From NCBI GenBank assembly GCA_049115495.1, contig JAGDZV010000004.1, positions 248,001-312,000 on the forward strand: a stretch of DNA of 64,000 bases, written 5' to 3'. This document shows, piece by piece, positions 8,657 through 18,467 of the stretch. The DNA comes from JACPUW01 sp049115495 (GTDB lineage: Bacteria > Bacteroidota > Bacteroidia > CAILMK01 > JACPUW01). Positions within the stretch are counted from its first letter, which is position 1, and every line of letters begins with the position of its first letter. The notes beneath the pieces were generated by a model that saw nothing but the letters and a program-made list of their open reading frames with translations, was not told the origin of the DNA and did no database searches. The translations under genes were made by a program, and so were the position numbers.

Positions 8657-9925
8657 ATGATTAATATTCAGACCATTCGAGAGAATGCTGACTTAGTAAT
8701 TGAAAGACTTCTAATCAAAAACTTTGATGCGAAAGACCTAATTGAAAAAATTATAGGAATTGATGCCGAGCGCAGAAACGTGCAAAAAAATGTTGATGCA
8801 CTAAAAGCTGAATCAAATAAAATATCAAAGGAAATAGGACAACTTTTTAAGTCGGGCAAAGGTGCCGAAGCCAATGCGCTTAAGGCTAAAGTTGTTGAAA
8901 ATAAAGAGAGTATTAAACGCCTTGATGCCAAGTTTGCTGAGCTTGCCGATACACAAAATGCACTTTTAATTCAATTGCCAAATATTCCTTGTTATGATGT
9001 GCCAGAGGGAAAAACTCCCGACGACAATAAAGTAGTTAGAGATAACGGCGAGATAAAGTCAAATGACAGCATGCTGCCACATTGGGAGCTCGCTGAAAAA
9101 TATGATTTAATTGACTTTGAGCTTGGAAATAAAATCACAGGCGCAGGATTTCCCGTTTATAAAGGCAAAGGGGCAAGGCTGCAAAGAGCATTGTTAAATT
9201 TCTTTTTAGATGAAAATACAAATGCTGGTTATCAAGAAACTCAGCCACCAATTTTGGTAAACGAGGCTTCAGCCTATGGTACCGGACAGTTACCAGATAA
9301 AGAAGGGCAGATGTATCATGCAACAGGCGATAATCTATACCTTATACCAACTGCTGAGGTACCACTCACCAATATTTTTAGAGATGTTCTTCTAAATGAA
9401 AAAGACCTACCTATAAAAATCACAGGTTATACACCTTGCTTTAGAAGAGAAGCTGGGTCTTATGGCAAAGATGTTCGTGGCTTAAATAGATTGCATCAAT
9501 TTGATAAAGTTGAGATACTTCAGGTACAACATCCTGAAAAATCTTACGATGCATTAGAAGAAATGGTGAACCATGTAGAAGGCATTTTAAAGAAACTACA
9601 ACTTCCATACAGAATTCTAGCGCTTTGCGGTGGTGATATGAGTTTTACTTCAGCTTTTACATACGATTTTGAGGTGTTCTCTGAAGCACAAGAGCGCTGG
9701 TTAGAAGTAAGTTCAGTATCAAACTTTGAATCTTATCAGGCCAACAGATTAAAACTTAGATTTAAGTCAACCGAAGGAAAAAACCAATTGGCACATACAC
9801 TTAATGGTAGCTCTTTGGCTTTTCCGAGAATTATGGCTTCTATTTTAGAAAACTATCAAACGGCAGATGGAATTGAAATTCCTGAAGTATTGAAGCCTTA
9901 TTGTGGATTTGATCGAATTAGCTAA
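8657..9925 (+). CDS. serS: Seryl-tRNA synthetase
   Basis: Charges tRNA-Ser with serine using ATP, in the cytoplasm. 422 residues, the usual family length. The N-terminal 110 residues are the long antiparallel coiled coil that grips the tRNA variable arm (KNVDALKAESNKISKEIG). The class II catalytic core follows, with motif 2 around residues 257-275 (YTPCFRREAGSYGKDVRG) and motif 3 near 378 (HTLNGSSLAFPRIMASILE). The start is ATG 8657, 20 bases after a good -7 box. It is the first clear chromosomal housekeeping gene right of the integrated element and stands alone as a transcription unit. Confidence 0.98.
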   Translation: MINIQTIRENADLVIERLLIKNFDAKDLIEKIIGIDAERRNVQKNVDALKAESNKISKEIGQLFKSGKGAEANALKAKVVENKESIKRLDAKFAELADTQNALLIQLPNIPCYDVPEGKTPDDNKVVRDNGEIKSNDSMLPHWELAEKYDLIDFELGNKITGAGFPVYKGKGARLQRALLNFFLDENTNAGYQETQPPILVNEASAYGTGQLPDKEGQMYHATGDNLYLIPTAEVPLTNIFRDVLLNEKDLPIKITGYTPCFRREAGSYGKDVRGLNRLHQFDKVEILQVQHPEKSYDALEEMVNHVEGILKKLQLPYRILALCGGDMSFTSAFTYDFEVFSEAQERWLEVSSVSNFESYQANRLKLRFKSTEGKNQLAHTLNGSSLAFPRIMASILENYQTADGIEIPEVLKPYCGFDRIS

Positions 9926-10131
9926 GTAAGTCTATTGATTTAATAGGTATGGCCTCCAAGGTTTATACATTTAACTCTTGAATGATTCTTTTTGACTGAA
10001 ACATGGTACTCTGTGTCTTAAAAGCTCCATATTAGCATAAGAAAAATACCAACCCTTGTAAATAATTGGTTCTTTTTAGATTTAAGTTTTCAAACTTTAA
10101 CACCCTTTTATCGCACTTTTGAGCGCCGTTG

Positions 10132-10139
10132 TAGGTTTG
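10132..10139 (+). promoter_or_regulatory. Promoter -7 box upstream of the M16 peptidase
   Basis: TAGGTTTG fits TAnnTTTG and lies 32 bases before ATG 10172. No convincing -33 element is seen at the preferred spacing. Confidence 0.45.
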
Positions 10140-10171
10140 TACATTAAATACAACAGAAGCGCAGAAAAAGT

Positions 10172-12940
10172 ATGTCATATAAACTGATTGAGAAGGTTGA
10201 AGAAAATGAAGGAGGCGTAAATATTCCTTATCATAAATACGAGTTAGAAAATGGATTAATAGTGGTAATTCATCAAGACCACTCAACACCATTGGTGCAT
10301 GTAGATATTACTTATCACGTAGGTAGTGGGAGAGAAGAGATTGGAAAATCGGGCTTTGCGCACTTTTTTGAGCACATGATGTTTGAAGGCTCGAAGCATG
10401 TGGGCAACAACGACCATTTCAGACTAATTTCAGAGGCTGGTGGAACACTTAACGGCAGCACCAATCGTGATAGAACCAATTATTACGAAACACTCCCTAA
10501 AAACCAATTAGCGCTTGCGCTTTGGATGGAAGCCGATAGAATGGGCTTTTTACTTGATGCTGTTACCCAAGAAGGCTTTGAAAATCAACTTTCAGTTATA
10601 AAGAACGAAAAATCACAGCGCTACGAAAATCAGCCTTATGGCATGTTAAGCCAGATAACGCAAGAGCATTTATATCCAAATAATCATCCATACTCTTGGA
10701 CTACAATAGGTTATACCGAAGATTTGGATAGAGTAACTCTAAACGATTTAAAAGAGTTTTTTGCCACTTGGTATGGGCCAAATAATGCCGTGCTTACCAT
10801 TGGTGGCGATGTAGATATTGAAGAGGCAATGGGTTCTGTACAAAAGTATTTTGGCGGAATTCCTTCAGGGCCAAAAGTTGAGAAACCTTTATATGAGTCT
10901 TTCGCGATAGAGAAAACCAAATATGTTTCTTACAAAGACCGGGTGAGATTTCCGATGCTTCAAATTACACTACCTACGGTAAAGGTTTATGATGCAGACG
11001 AACCTGCGCTTGATATTTTGGCTGATGTGCTTGGCAATGGAAAAAACTCATTGCTTTACAAGGCTTTTGTAAAAACGCAAAAAGCGGTTCAAGTTTTTGC
11101 AAACAACATATGTTATGAAGGTGGCGGCGAGTTTAGAATTGGTGTTTTAGCATATCCAAATCAATCTTTGGCAGATATTGAGAGGGAAGTATACGAGATA
11201 CTAGAAGGTATTAAAACCAATGGAGTACCAATTGAAGAAATTGAAAGAGTTAGTGTAAAATACTATAGTCAAATATTATACTCACTTGAAAGTGTAAAAA
11301 GCAAAGTGAGTCGCTTGGCAGCTTATCACACTTTTGCACCTACAACAAATTATATAGAAACTGATATTGAAAGGTACAGGTCAGTTTCTGCTCAAAGCAT
11401 TAAAGAAGTATTTGAAAAATATATTTACAAGCAGCCTACTGTAAACGTTACTTTCTTTGGCGATGGGCATGAAAACCTATTGCCTGCCAAAGACAATAGC
11501 ACATTTGAAAGAACGGGTTTGGAAAGTATTCGCCATGCAACAGGAGATGTTAACCAGCCTATAATAAATGATGATTTTGACCGTAGCTTAAAACCAACAG
11601 GTGGAGAAGTGCCTACTGTAAAAGTACCTGATCTTTACGATATCACTTTTGATAACGGTTTAAAAGCAATGGGTGCTTTTAATGACAAAAGCCCTACGCT
11701 AAGCATTACAATGAGTTTTGCTGCCGGAAGCTTCACCGATCCTGAAGGTCAATGTGGCCGCTCAAGCCTGTATGCTAAAATGTTTAAAGAGTCGCTTAGT
11801 CAAATTAGTGCCGAAGAAATTAGCCGCAAGCTCGAAATTATGGGTTCATCAATTTCAGCTTCAAATGGCAAAGAGAATTTTACCATTAAGGTGAAATGTT
11901 TAAAAGAGAACGCTGCAGAAACTCTTGAGATACTAAACGGCCTTTTACAGAGAACTTCTTTTGCTGATGATGAATACGTTAGGAATTTAAATGAGCACAA
12001 AGAATATTTGGCTTATCAAAAAGATGAAGTAGATATTCTCGCCAATAAGGCATTTTATAATGCACTTTTTGGTTCAGAGCACCCAATGGGAAGATCAACC
12101 AGCGGAAGACAAGAAGATGCCGATAATATTAACCGAGATTCACTAATTCACTTTAAGAATAGTTATTTGGTGCCAAGCAATTGTAAGCTAGCCATTAGTG
12201 GTAGCGCTACTAAAAGCGAGGCCAAGGGGCTACTTTCTTTTATTAATGAATGGAATGCCAAGTCTGTTGAATTACCAAATGTGCCCGCTCCAAATTTCAA
12301 TACGAGCAGAACAATCATTATTAAGCATAAAGAAGGCGCGCCGCAATCTGAAATTAGGATAGGTTTTCCGGCCATGCCATTTGCCGCTACCGGAGCATTT
12401 TATAAAGCTTCAATCATGAATTATGCTTTGGGCGCAGCTTTTAATAGTAGAATTAATCTAAATATTAGAGAAGATAAGGGCTATACCTATGGAGCCAGTT
12501 CATATTTCAGCGGTGGTAGATACCAAGGCCCTTTTGTGGCTTCAGCAGCAGTAGCTGATAATGTTACTGCGGCGGCGGTAAAAGAGTTCTTATTTGAAAT
12601 TGACAAATACGCCCAAGAAGGAATTACAGATGAAGAACTAGAGTTTACTAGGAAGAGCTTGCTGTATAGAGATGCCTTAAAGTATGAAACCAATAACCAA
12701 AAGAACCAATTTATGATTAAGATGCTTGAATTTGGTTTAGTTAAGGAATATGTTGATGAGCAAAAAAACATATTGGCTAATATCGCGGCTCAAGAAGTAA
12801 ATGAGTTGGCCGCCAAGTGGCTCAATTCTAAAAACATGGTTATTGTTGTAGCAGGCAATAAAGAAGTAATTAAAGCACCCCTTGAAGCTCTTGGCTTTGG
12901 AGAGGTTTTGATATTGGAAGACAACACTATTAATGCATAG
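10172..12940 (+). CDS. M16 family zinc metallopeptidase, two-unit form
   Basis: 922-residue peptidase made of two fused M16 units, as in the pitrilysin/insulinase superfamily. The inverted zinc motif HFFEH is at residues 64-68, with the third ligand Glu expected at 146 (VIKNEKSQR). The second unit (from about residue 490) lacks the zinc motif but keeps the R/Y segment (NLREDKGYTYG-like) that completes the active site. No signal peptide is visible, although many Bacteroidota relatives are periplasmic; no upstream in-frame ATG would add one. It is followed after three bases by the dsbD-like gene, so the two probably form an operon. Substrates are likely small peptides or protein fragments. Confidence 0.93.
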   Translation: MSYKLIEKVEENEGGVNIPYHKYELENGLIVVIHQDHSTPLVHVDITYHVGSGREEIGKSGFAHFFEHMMFEGSKHVGNNDHFRLISEAGGTLNGSTNRDRTNYYETLPKNQLALALWMEADRMGFLLDAVTQEGFENQLSVIKNEKSQRYENQPYGMLSQITQEHLYPNNHPYSWTTIGYTEDLDRVTLNDLKEFFATWYGPNNAVLTIGGDVDIEEAMGSVQKYFGGIPSGPKVEKPLYESFAIEKTKYVSYKDRVRFPMLQITLPTVKVYDADEPALDILADVLGNGKNSLLYKAFVKTQKAVQVFANNICYEGGGEFRIGVLAYPNQSLADIEREVYEILEGIKTNGVPIEEIERVSVKYYSQILYSLESVKSKVSRLAAYHTFAPTTNYIETDIERYRSVSAQSIKEVFEKYIYKQPTVNVTFFGDGHENLLPAKDNSTFERTGLESIRHATGDVNQPIINDDFDRSLKPTGGEVPTVKVPDLYDITFDNGLKAMGAFNDKSPTLSITMSFAAGSFTDPEGQCGRSSLYAKMFKESLSQISAEEISRKLEIMGSSISASNGKENFTIKVKCLKENAAETLEILNGLLQRTSFADDEYVRNLNEHKEYLAYQKDEVDILANKAFYNALFGSEHPMGRSTSGRQEDADNINRDSLIHFKNSYLVPSNCKLAISGSATKSEAKGLLSFINEWNAKSVELPNVPAPNFNTSRTIIIKHKEGAPQSEIRIGFPAMPFAATGAFYKASIMNYALGAAFNSRINLNIREDKGYTYGASSYFSGGRYQGPFVASAAVADNVTAAAVKEFLFEIDKYAQEGITDEELEFTRKSLLYRDALKYETNNQKNQFMIKMLEFGLVKEYVDEQKNILANIAAQEVNELAAKWLNSKNMVIVVAGNKEVIKAPLEALGFGEVLILEDNTINA

Positions 12941-12943
12941 AAT

Positions 12944-15433
12944 ATGAGAGTATTGAGTACACTATTTTTAGTGCTATTTTTTGGAATCACACAAGCGCAG
13001 CCACCACAGATTCACGATCCGGTTGATATTACTTACAGTATAGATTACCTTGGTAATAATGAGATTGAAGCGGTTGTAAGTCTTGAGGTAGAAGATGGTT
13101 GGCATACTTATAGCCTAACTCAAGATAATCCAATGGGGCCTTTGGCAACGGTTCTTGATATTAGGGATACAACATTTTACAAAAAAATAGGGAAGCCCTA
13201 CTCACCTTCAAAAATGCACAAAGAAGAAGATGCCGCATTTGGAATTGTTGTAGAGTATTATGAGCATGAAGCCATTTTTAAGCAAAAGATAAAGTTAACA
13301 GACAACACCAGCATAATTAAAGGTGTTTTTGAATATCAAGTTTGCGATAATGAAAAATGTTTACCTCCTTTTTATGAACCTTTTGAGCTTAAGGTTAAAG
13401 ATGGATACTACGCTGCTTCAACAGGGGATGAGTCAAATACAAATTCAATAGAGTTTGGGGCCGCGCCTGCCGGGGGCGAGGGTGAAGATGCTATTGAAGG
13501 CGAAATGTTTGACCCCATTAGCTGGGAGTTTTTAGTAGAAAACATAGGAGACAATCTAATTGAAATTACGGCAAAACCAATTATTCAAGAAGGTTGGCAT
13601 TTATATGCTGACCTTGGTCAAGATATTCCAATTCCAACAACATTTTGGCTCAAAGATTCTCTTGATGGTTATAAATACGAAGCACAAGGAAGTAATGAAT
13701 TAATACCAGCTCTTGAAGATTCTGAAAAGCACATGGACGAGCTATTTGGTGTTGAAGTAGCCTATGTAGATGGAAACAGAGTTTTTAAGCAAAAGGTAAA
13801 ACTGAACGAAAAAATTGAACTAATACATGGTCAATTAGAATATCAGATTTGTGATGATGAAAGATGTCTACCCCCTGAAATGGTGGATTTTTCGGTTGAT
13901 GTTGAGGAAGATTGGTTTGTAGCCGGGGCAGGTGAAACGGGCAGTAAGGGCAGTAAAGAAACCAAGGATAAAGAAGGTAAAAGTGATACAGCGATTTTCT
14001 TTTTGGCTTTCTTGGCTGGTTTAGCAGCGATTTTCACGCCTTGTATGTTCCCAATGATTCCAATGACTGTAAGTTTCTTTACAAAACAAAGTACCGACAG
14101 AAAAACAGGTATAAGAAACGCGGCCATCTTTGGTTTATCAATCATTGCCATTTTTGTGGGCCTTGGTTTAATTATAACCTTGGTATTTGATTCGGGTGTA
14201 AATGACTTTGCCACACACCCTGTAGTTAATATTTTCTTGGCTATTATTTTCTTCGTTTTCGCACTTTCATTTCTTGGTGCATTTGAGCTAACCTTGCCAA
14301 ATTCACTAATTAATAAGTCTGATGCCCAGGCCGACAAAGGTGGTGTAATAGGTGTTTTCTTTATGGCCTTTACCACGGCATTGGTTTCATTCTCATGTAC
14401 TGCGCCCATAGTTGGTGGTGCTTTAGGTTTATTGCTTCAAGGTGATGTGGGCATTGGCGCACCGCTTATTGTTATGTTCGGGTTTTCATCAGCCCTTGCA
14501 TTGCCATTTGTATTGTTTGCCCTTTTCCCTGCATGGCTTAATAGCTTACCAAAATCAGGAGGTTGGTTAAACTCGGTAAAAGTGGTTTTCGGTTTAATTG
14601 AGCTTGGTTTAATGGTTAAATTCCTTTCAAATGCCGACCTGGTTATGCAATGGGGTTTAATTACTAGAGAAGTATTTATCGCTTTCTGGATTATTGTTTC
14701 AATTATTACTGGTATTTATTTATTAGGAAAACTTCAGTTTTCTCATGATTCACCAGTAGATAGAATATCACCATATAGGGGTTTATTAGCAATCTTATTC
14801 TTCACATTCGCCATGTATTTAATTCCGGGTATGTGGGGTGCTCCGCTAAAGGCACTCTCAGGTATTTTACCTCCAAGGCACTATGTTGAAGATCCTAATT
14901 GGCTTAATACTGCTGGAGCAGCCACGGGAGCTAGTCATGCAACGGCCAACGGCGAAACGGTTGACTATGGTGATCCTAACCATTGCCCCAATGGTTTACC
15001 TTGTATAAAAGATTACGATGAAGGTGTGGCCATTGCAAAAAAGCTAAACAAGCCAATTTTACTTGATTTTACAGGTCATGCATGTGCCAATTGTCGTAAA
15101 ATGGAAGACCAAGTATGGTTGCAGCCGAATATTGATAAAATTATAAGAAACGACTATGTACTTATTTCACTTTATGTAGATGAAAGAAAAAAATTGCCTA
15201 AAGAAGAACAAGTTACCGTAGATGTTTTTGGTACCGAAAAGCAATTAAGAACAGTTGGAAACAAATGGAGTACAAAGCAAATATTGGAGTATAAAACCAA
15301 CTCTCAGCCTTACTATGTGCTGCTTAGCCCTGATGAAGAAATGCTTAATGAGGAGCCAGTAGGATATACGCCAGATGTAGACGAGTACGAGAGTTATCTA
15401 AAAAGTGGATTAGAAGCTTTTAGTAAGAAATAA
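12944..15433 (+). CDS. DsbD-type thiol:disulfide interchange protein with duplicated N-terminal domain
   Basis: Passes reducing power from cytoplasmic thioredoxin across the inner membrane to periplasmic proteins. 829 residues. A signal peptide (about 1-18) precedes two copies of the DsbD alpha-like domain, each ending in a Cys pair (CDNEKC at 134-139 and CDDERC at 303-308). The CcdA-like membrane domain has eight predicted helices, with its redox cysteines in FTPCMFP (C367) and FSCTAP (C485). The C-terminal thioredoxin domain carries C714-A-N-C717. Standard DsbD has a single alpha domain, so the tandem copy is notable. Ends at a strong terminator. Confidence 0.93.
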   Translation: MRVLSTLFLVLFFGITQAQPPQIHDPVDITYSIDYLGNNEIEAVVSLEVEDGWHTYSLTQDNPMGPLATVLDIRDTTFYKKIGKPYSPSKMHKEEDAAFGIVVEYYEHEAIFKQKIKLTDNTSIIKGVFEYQVCDNEKCLPPFYEPFELKVKDGYYAASTGDESNTNSIEFGAAPAGGEGEDAIEGEMFDPISWEFLVENIGDNLIEITAKPIIQEGWHLYADLGQDIPIPTTFWLKDSLDGYKYEAQGSNELIPALEDSEKHMDELFGVEVAYVDGNRVFKQKVKLNEKIELIHGQLEYQICDDERCLPPEMVDFSVDVEEDWFVAGAGETGSKGSKETKDKEGKSDTAIFFLAFLAGLAAIFTPCMFPMIPMTVSFFTKQSTDRKTGIRNAAIFGLSIIAIFVGLGLIITLVFDSGVNDFATHPVVNIFLAIIFFVFALSFLGAFELTLPNSLINKSDAQADKGGVIGVFFMAFTTALVSFSCTAPIVGGALGLLLQGDVGIGAPLIVMFGFSSALALPFVLFALFPAWLNSLPKSGGWLNSVKVVFGLIELGLMVKFLSNADLVMQWGLITREVFIAFWIIVSIITGIYLLGKLQFSHDSPVDRISPYRGLLAILFFTFAMYLIPGMWGAPLKALSGILPPRHYVEDPNWLNTAGAATGASHATANGETVDYGDPNHCPNGLPCIKDYDEGVAIAKKLNKPILLDFTGHACANCRKMEDQVWLQPNIDKIIRNDYVLISLYVDERKKLPKEEQVTVDVFGTEKQLRTVGNKWSTKQILEYKTNSQPYYVLLSPDEEMLNEEPVGYTPDVDEYESYLKSGLEAFSKK

Positions 15434-15460
15434 ACCTGATAACTTGATAAGTTCGGCGAA

Positions 15461-15487
15461 AAGCACCCATATGGGTGCTTTTTTTTT
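15461..15487 (+). terminator. Rho-independent terminator of the M16-dsbD operon
   Basis: Stem aagcacccat/atgggtgctt (10 bp, no unpaired loop bases in the fully paired form) followed directly by a run of T residues; 28 bases after the dsbD-like stop codon. Confidence 0.9.
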
Positions 15488-15530
15488 GATTATTGTTGTA
15501 GAAATCTTATTCAACTTAAATTATTAGACT

Positions 15531-15800
15531 ATGTCAGCATGTACTTTAAACATTAATGTAACGCGCAATGGAGATAGCATTGCAATTGATGTTATGCTTG
15601 ATGCCCCAGGGCTAGAGATACCTCATTTATCGCCACAGTACAACGGCGATACAGTTACAATATCTTATTATTCAGACCCAGCAGGTCCTGTGGCTGATCA
15701 CATACCTAATATACCATTAAATGGCGCAGCATATGTTGAAGTTGAAGTAGTTGATAAAGATACAAGGGCGAAAAAATGTGATATAAGAAAACACGTTTAA
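15531..15800 (+). CDS. Small hypothetical protein coupled to a histidine kinase
   Basis: 89-residue, acidic, mainly beta-strand protein (LNINVTRNGDSIAIDVML, later YVEVEVVDKD) with no signal peptide or membrane segment. I do not recognise the family. Its stop overlaps the kinase start by one base (TAATG), which implies coupled translation and suggests the protein works with the signalling system. Confidence 0.7.
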   Translation: MSACTLNINVTRNGDSIAIDVMLDAPGLEIPHLSPQYNGDTVTISYYSDPAGPVADHIPNIPLNGAAYVEVEVVDKDTRAKKCDIRKHV

Positions 15801-17761
15801 TGAGAAAGCCTTTATTGCTTTTAGTTTTTATCGCTTTATATAATGGGTTATGTGCTCAGAGTTATATTGAAAAGTTAGATTTAATTGAGCAGCAATGTGA
15901 GTTAAGGCCAACTCAAAGCTTAAGAGCACTTGATTCAATTTACTCTGTTGTTGCTAAAAATGACGATTACTATTCAAAAGGACGGGTATTTATATTAAAA
16001 GGAATAACGTTTGCTCAAATTGGCAGTAGGGATTCGAGCATGACGTTTTTTGACCAGGCGCTTAAAATATACCGTGCAAAATCTGATTCTATTGGTCTTG
16101 TAAAATCTTGGTTAAGCATGGCTTCAAACAATTCTAAGTTTAATGCCTACTTACAAGCATTTAACACCTTAGACAGCTCGCTTTTGGTAGCTAAAAGTCT
16201 TAAGGATACCAGCTTGATTATTGAGACCCTGTTGTCAAAAGCCAGGCTTTCTTATTATCAATTGGAGAATAGTCAAGCAGCTATTTGGCTGCGAGAAGCA
16301 CGCAAATACTCCATAAACTACAAAGAGAAGAATAGACTGAATCGGTTTTTTGATAGTTATATATACGGTGTTTTAAAATTTTATGAAGATGCTAAAGAAG
16401 ATTCTTCAATTTTCTATTATAAAAAGTCATTAGGCTTTATAGATACATCTATAGTTTCGTATAACTACTTAAATGTACTTGACGGAATTTCAGATGCCTA
16501 TTATTTTATTCGGAAAGATGACTCCGCAAATTTCTACAGAAAAAAATGTCTTAAAGCTTTAAGTAGTTTTCCTTCTACTCCCACCTCTCAAATTTTTGTA
16601 TGGGCAAGTATAAAATTAGACCTCGCCAAAGGAGATGCATTGGTAGCAGAGTCGAAATATGATAAACTATATCAACTAGCAAAGGAATGGCCACCATTTT
16701 ATAGTGAAGGATTTTTCTCGGCAGGGGCTAGATATTATACTCAAAGGGCAGTAAGCCTAAAAGAGCAGAAACGCTTTGGTGAATCAAACACTGCCTATTC
16801 AAAGGCCCTCGAATTTATTACCCAAAAAAACTTGGCAAACGAAAAAATTGGTCGGATTCAGCAGAAAATTGCCATTGAAGATGTTCCTGTAAAATATAAG
16901 AATGATGTTTTAAAAGCTAAAAATGAAACGCTTCTTGCCGAAAATGAGAAAGCACAAACTAGAGCAAGACTTTTTCAGGTTGTAACCATTGGAGCTGGAT
17001 TTGCAATTTTAATAATTGTAATTATACTGATTTTGGTTAGACGCAACTTGGAAAATAGAAGACAACTGGCCGAAGCGACTGCGCTCTTAAAAGAGCAAGA
17101 GCTTGAAGAATTAAAAAGAAACCAGCAAATGGAAAGAATGGGGGCACTACTTGAAGGTCAGGAAAAAGAAAGAACAAGAATTGCAGCGGAGTTGCATGAT
17201 GGAATTGGCGGTTTACTTGCGAGTACAAAGCATCAATTTCAGTTGGTAGAGAGTAAAATGATTAAAGATGTGCCAGAGTTTTCAAAAGCCTATGTTACTC
17301 TTGACGATACTGCCCAAGAAGTTAGAAGAATTTCACACAATATGGCTTCTAAAACACTTAATAAATTCGGTTTTACGGCGGCAATTAAAGACCTTGCTGA
17401 TACCTTAAGCAGCCATAATTTGTCTATTCATTTTGCAGGCACTGATATTCCAAAAGATTTAAGTTCAGATGTGCAGCTAAACCTTTACAGGGTTGTTCAA
17501 GAGCTTTTGGGTAATGTATTAAAGCACTCCGAAGCCAGTATTTGCAATATTGATATTACCGGTTATGATGATGAAATTGTATTACTCATAGAAGATAATG
17601 GCAAAGGATTTAAGCTGAGCGATAGTATGGAATATGAGGGTATTGGAATTAGTAATATGAAGCTGAGGGTTGAGCATTTGGAAGGAAGAATTGAGTTTGA
17701 TTCAAGCCCAAGCCACGGCACAACAGTTGTAATTAATGTTCCATTAAAGATGGCCATTTAA
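15800..17761 (+). CDS. Sensor histidine kinase with periplasmic TPR-like domain (HisKA_3 type)
   Basis: 653 residues. A signal peptide (about 1-19) leads into a 370-residue helical repeat region of TPR type (SMTFFDQALKIYRAKSD, YSKALEFITQKNL), one transmembrane helix near 390-412, and a coiled coil. The HisKA_3 domain has H466 in AAELHDGIGGLL, and the HATPase has the N box (VVQELLGNVLKHS), the G1 box (EDNGKGF) and GIGISNMKLR. It should phosphorylate the LuxR-type regulator encoded 46 bases downstream. This TPR-TM-NarL-type kinase layout is common in Bacteroidota. The signal sensed is unknown. Confidence 0.93.
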   Translation: MRKPLLLLVFIALYNGLCAQSYIEKLDLIEQQCELRPTQSLRALDSIYSVVAKNDDYYSKGRVFILKGITFAQIGSRDSSMTFFDQALKIYRAKSDSIGLVKSWLSMASNNSKFNAYLQAFNTLDSSLLVAKSLKDTSLIIETLLSKARLSYYQLENSQAAIWLREARKYSINYKEKNRLNRFFDSYIYGVLKFYEDAKEDSSIFYYKKSLGFIDTSIVSYNYLNVLDGISDAYYFIRKDDSANFYRKKCLKALSSFPSTPTSQIFVWASIKLDLAKGDALVAESKYDKLYQLAKEWPPFYSEGFFSAGARYYTQRAVSLKEQKRFGESNTAYSKALEFITQKNLANEKIGRIQQKIAIEDVPVKYKNDVLKAKNETLLAENEKAQTRARLFQVVTIGAGFAILIIVIILILVRRNLENRRQLAEATALLKEQELEELKRNQQMERMGALLEGQEKERTRIAAELHDGIGGLLASTKHQFQLVESKMIKDVPEFSKAYVTLDDTAQEVRRISHNMASKTLNKFGFTAAIKDLADTLSSHNLSIHFAGTDIPKDLSSDVQLNLYRVVQELLGNVLKHSEASICNIDITGYDDEIVLLIEDNGKGFKLSDSMEYEGIGISNMKLRVEHLEGRIEFDSSPSHGTTVVINVPLKMAI

Positions 17762-17807
17762 AGTTTTACTATTTGTTTATTAAATTGACATTGAATAACG
17801 TGATAAA

Positions 17808-18449
17808 GTGATAAAAGTAGTAGTAGCAGATGATCATAAAATGTTTGCTGAAGGCATTACAGCATTGCTTAATACGTATGACGATATTGAAGTAATTGGC
17901 ATACTTAATTCAGGAAAAGCCCTTGTTGAATATCTTCTAAGTAATTCTGTAGATGTGGTTTTATGCGATATTGATATGCCCGAACTAAATGGAGAAGATG
18001 CATTAAAGGCCATAAGAGTGCAATGGCCAAGCCTTAAGGTAATAATGCTTACTTCTCATGACGAACCTAGTTTTATAAACCAATTTGTAGAATTGGGAGC
18101 AAACGGTTACGTTTTAAAAAATACAGATAGAGCAGAGCTTAGAAAAGCAGTGCTCAACGTGTATGAAGGCAAAGAGTATTATAATGCTCAACTTGTTCAT
18201 AAGCTTCAAAAGCACAAAGAAGACTTGGAGAAAAAAGCTGTTCAAGAATTAAATAGAATAAAACTATCACAAAGAGAGATTGAAATTGTGAAACTTACCG
18301 CGCAAGACCTTTCAATGAAAGAAATTTCAGATCAGCTTCATCTTTCAATTAACACTATAAAAACGCATAGAAAGAATATTCAAAAAAAGCTAGACGTTAC
18401 GGGTTCAACAGGTATTACAAAGTATGCCGTAGAGCAGGGTTGGGTTTAG
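17808..18449 (+). CDS. LuxR/NarL-family response regulator
   Basis: 213 residues. Receiver domain with acidic pocket DD (residues 8-9), phosphoacceptor D54 (LCDIDMPEL), Thr in MLTSHD and Lys in YVLKN. The C-terminal LuxR-type HTH runs from about 150 (LSQREIEIVKLTAQDLSMKE, then SINTIKTHRKNI). GTG at 17808 is the start; no in-frame ATG fits the conserved N-terminus. It is the cognate partner of the preceding HisKA_3 kinase and a DNA-binding transcription regulator. Only 18 bases separate it from the LytTR gene, so the three signalling genes are probably one operon. Confidence 0.94.
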   Translation: MIKVVVADDHKMFAEGITALLNTYDDIEVIGILNSGKALVEYLLSNSVDVVLCDIDMPELNGEDALKAIRVQWPSLKVIMLTSHDEPSFINQFVELGANGYVLKNTDRAELRKAVLNVYEGKEYYNAQLVHKLQKHKEDLEKKAVQELNRIKLSQREIEIVKLTAQDLSMKEISDQLHLSINTIKTHRKNIQKKLDVTGSTGITKYAVEQGWV

Positions 18450-18467
18450 AACGTATTTGAACTTTAA

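Noticed and set aside
10032..10292. 86-codon minus-strand ORF upstream of the M16 peptidase
   Set aside because: It overlaps the peptidase start and its promoter and looks like a chance frame in AT-rich DNA.
13843..14409. Long minus-strand ORF inside the dsbD-like gene
   Set aside because: Antisense shadow of a well-supported membrane protein; Lys- and Pro-rich without domain features.
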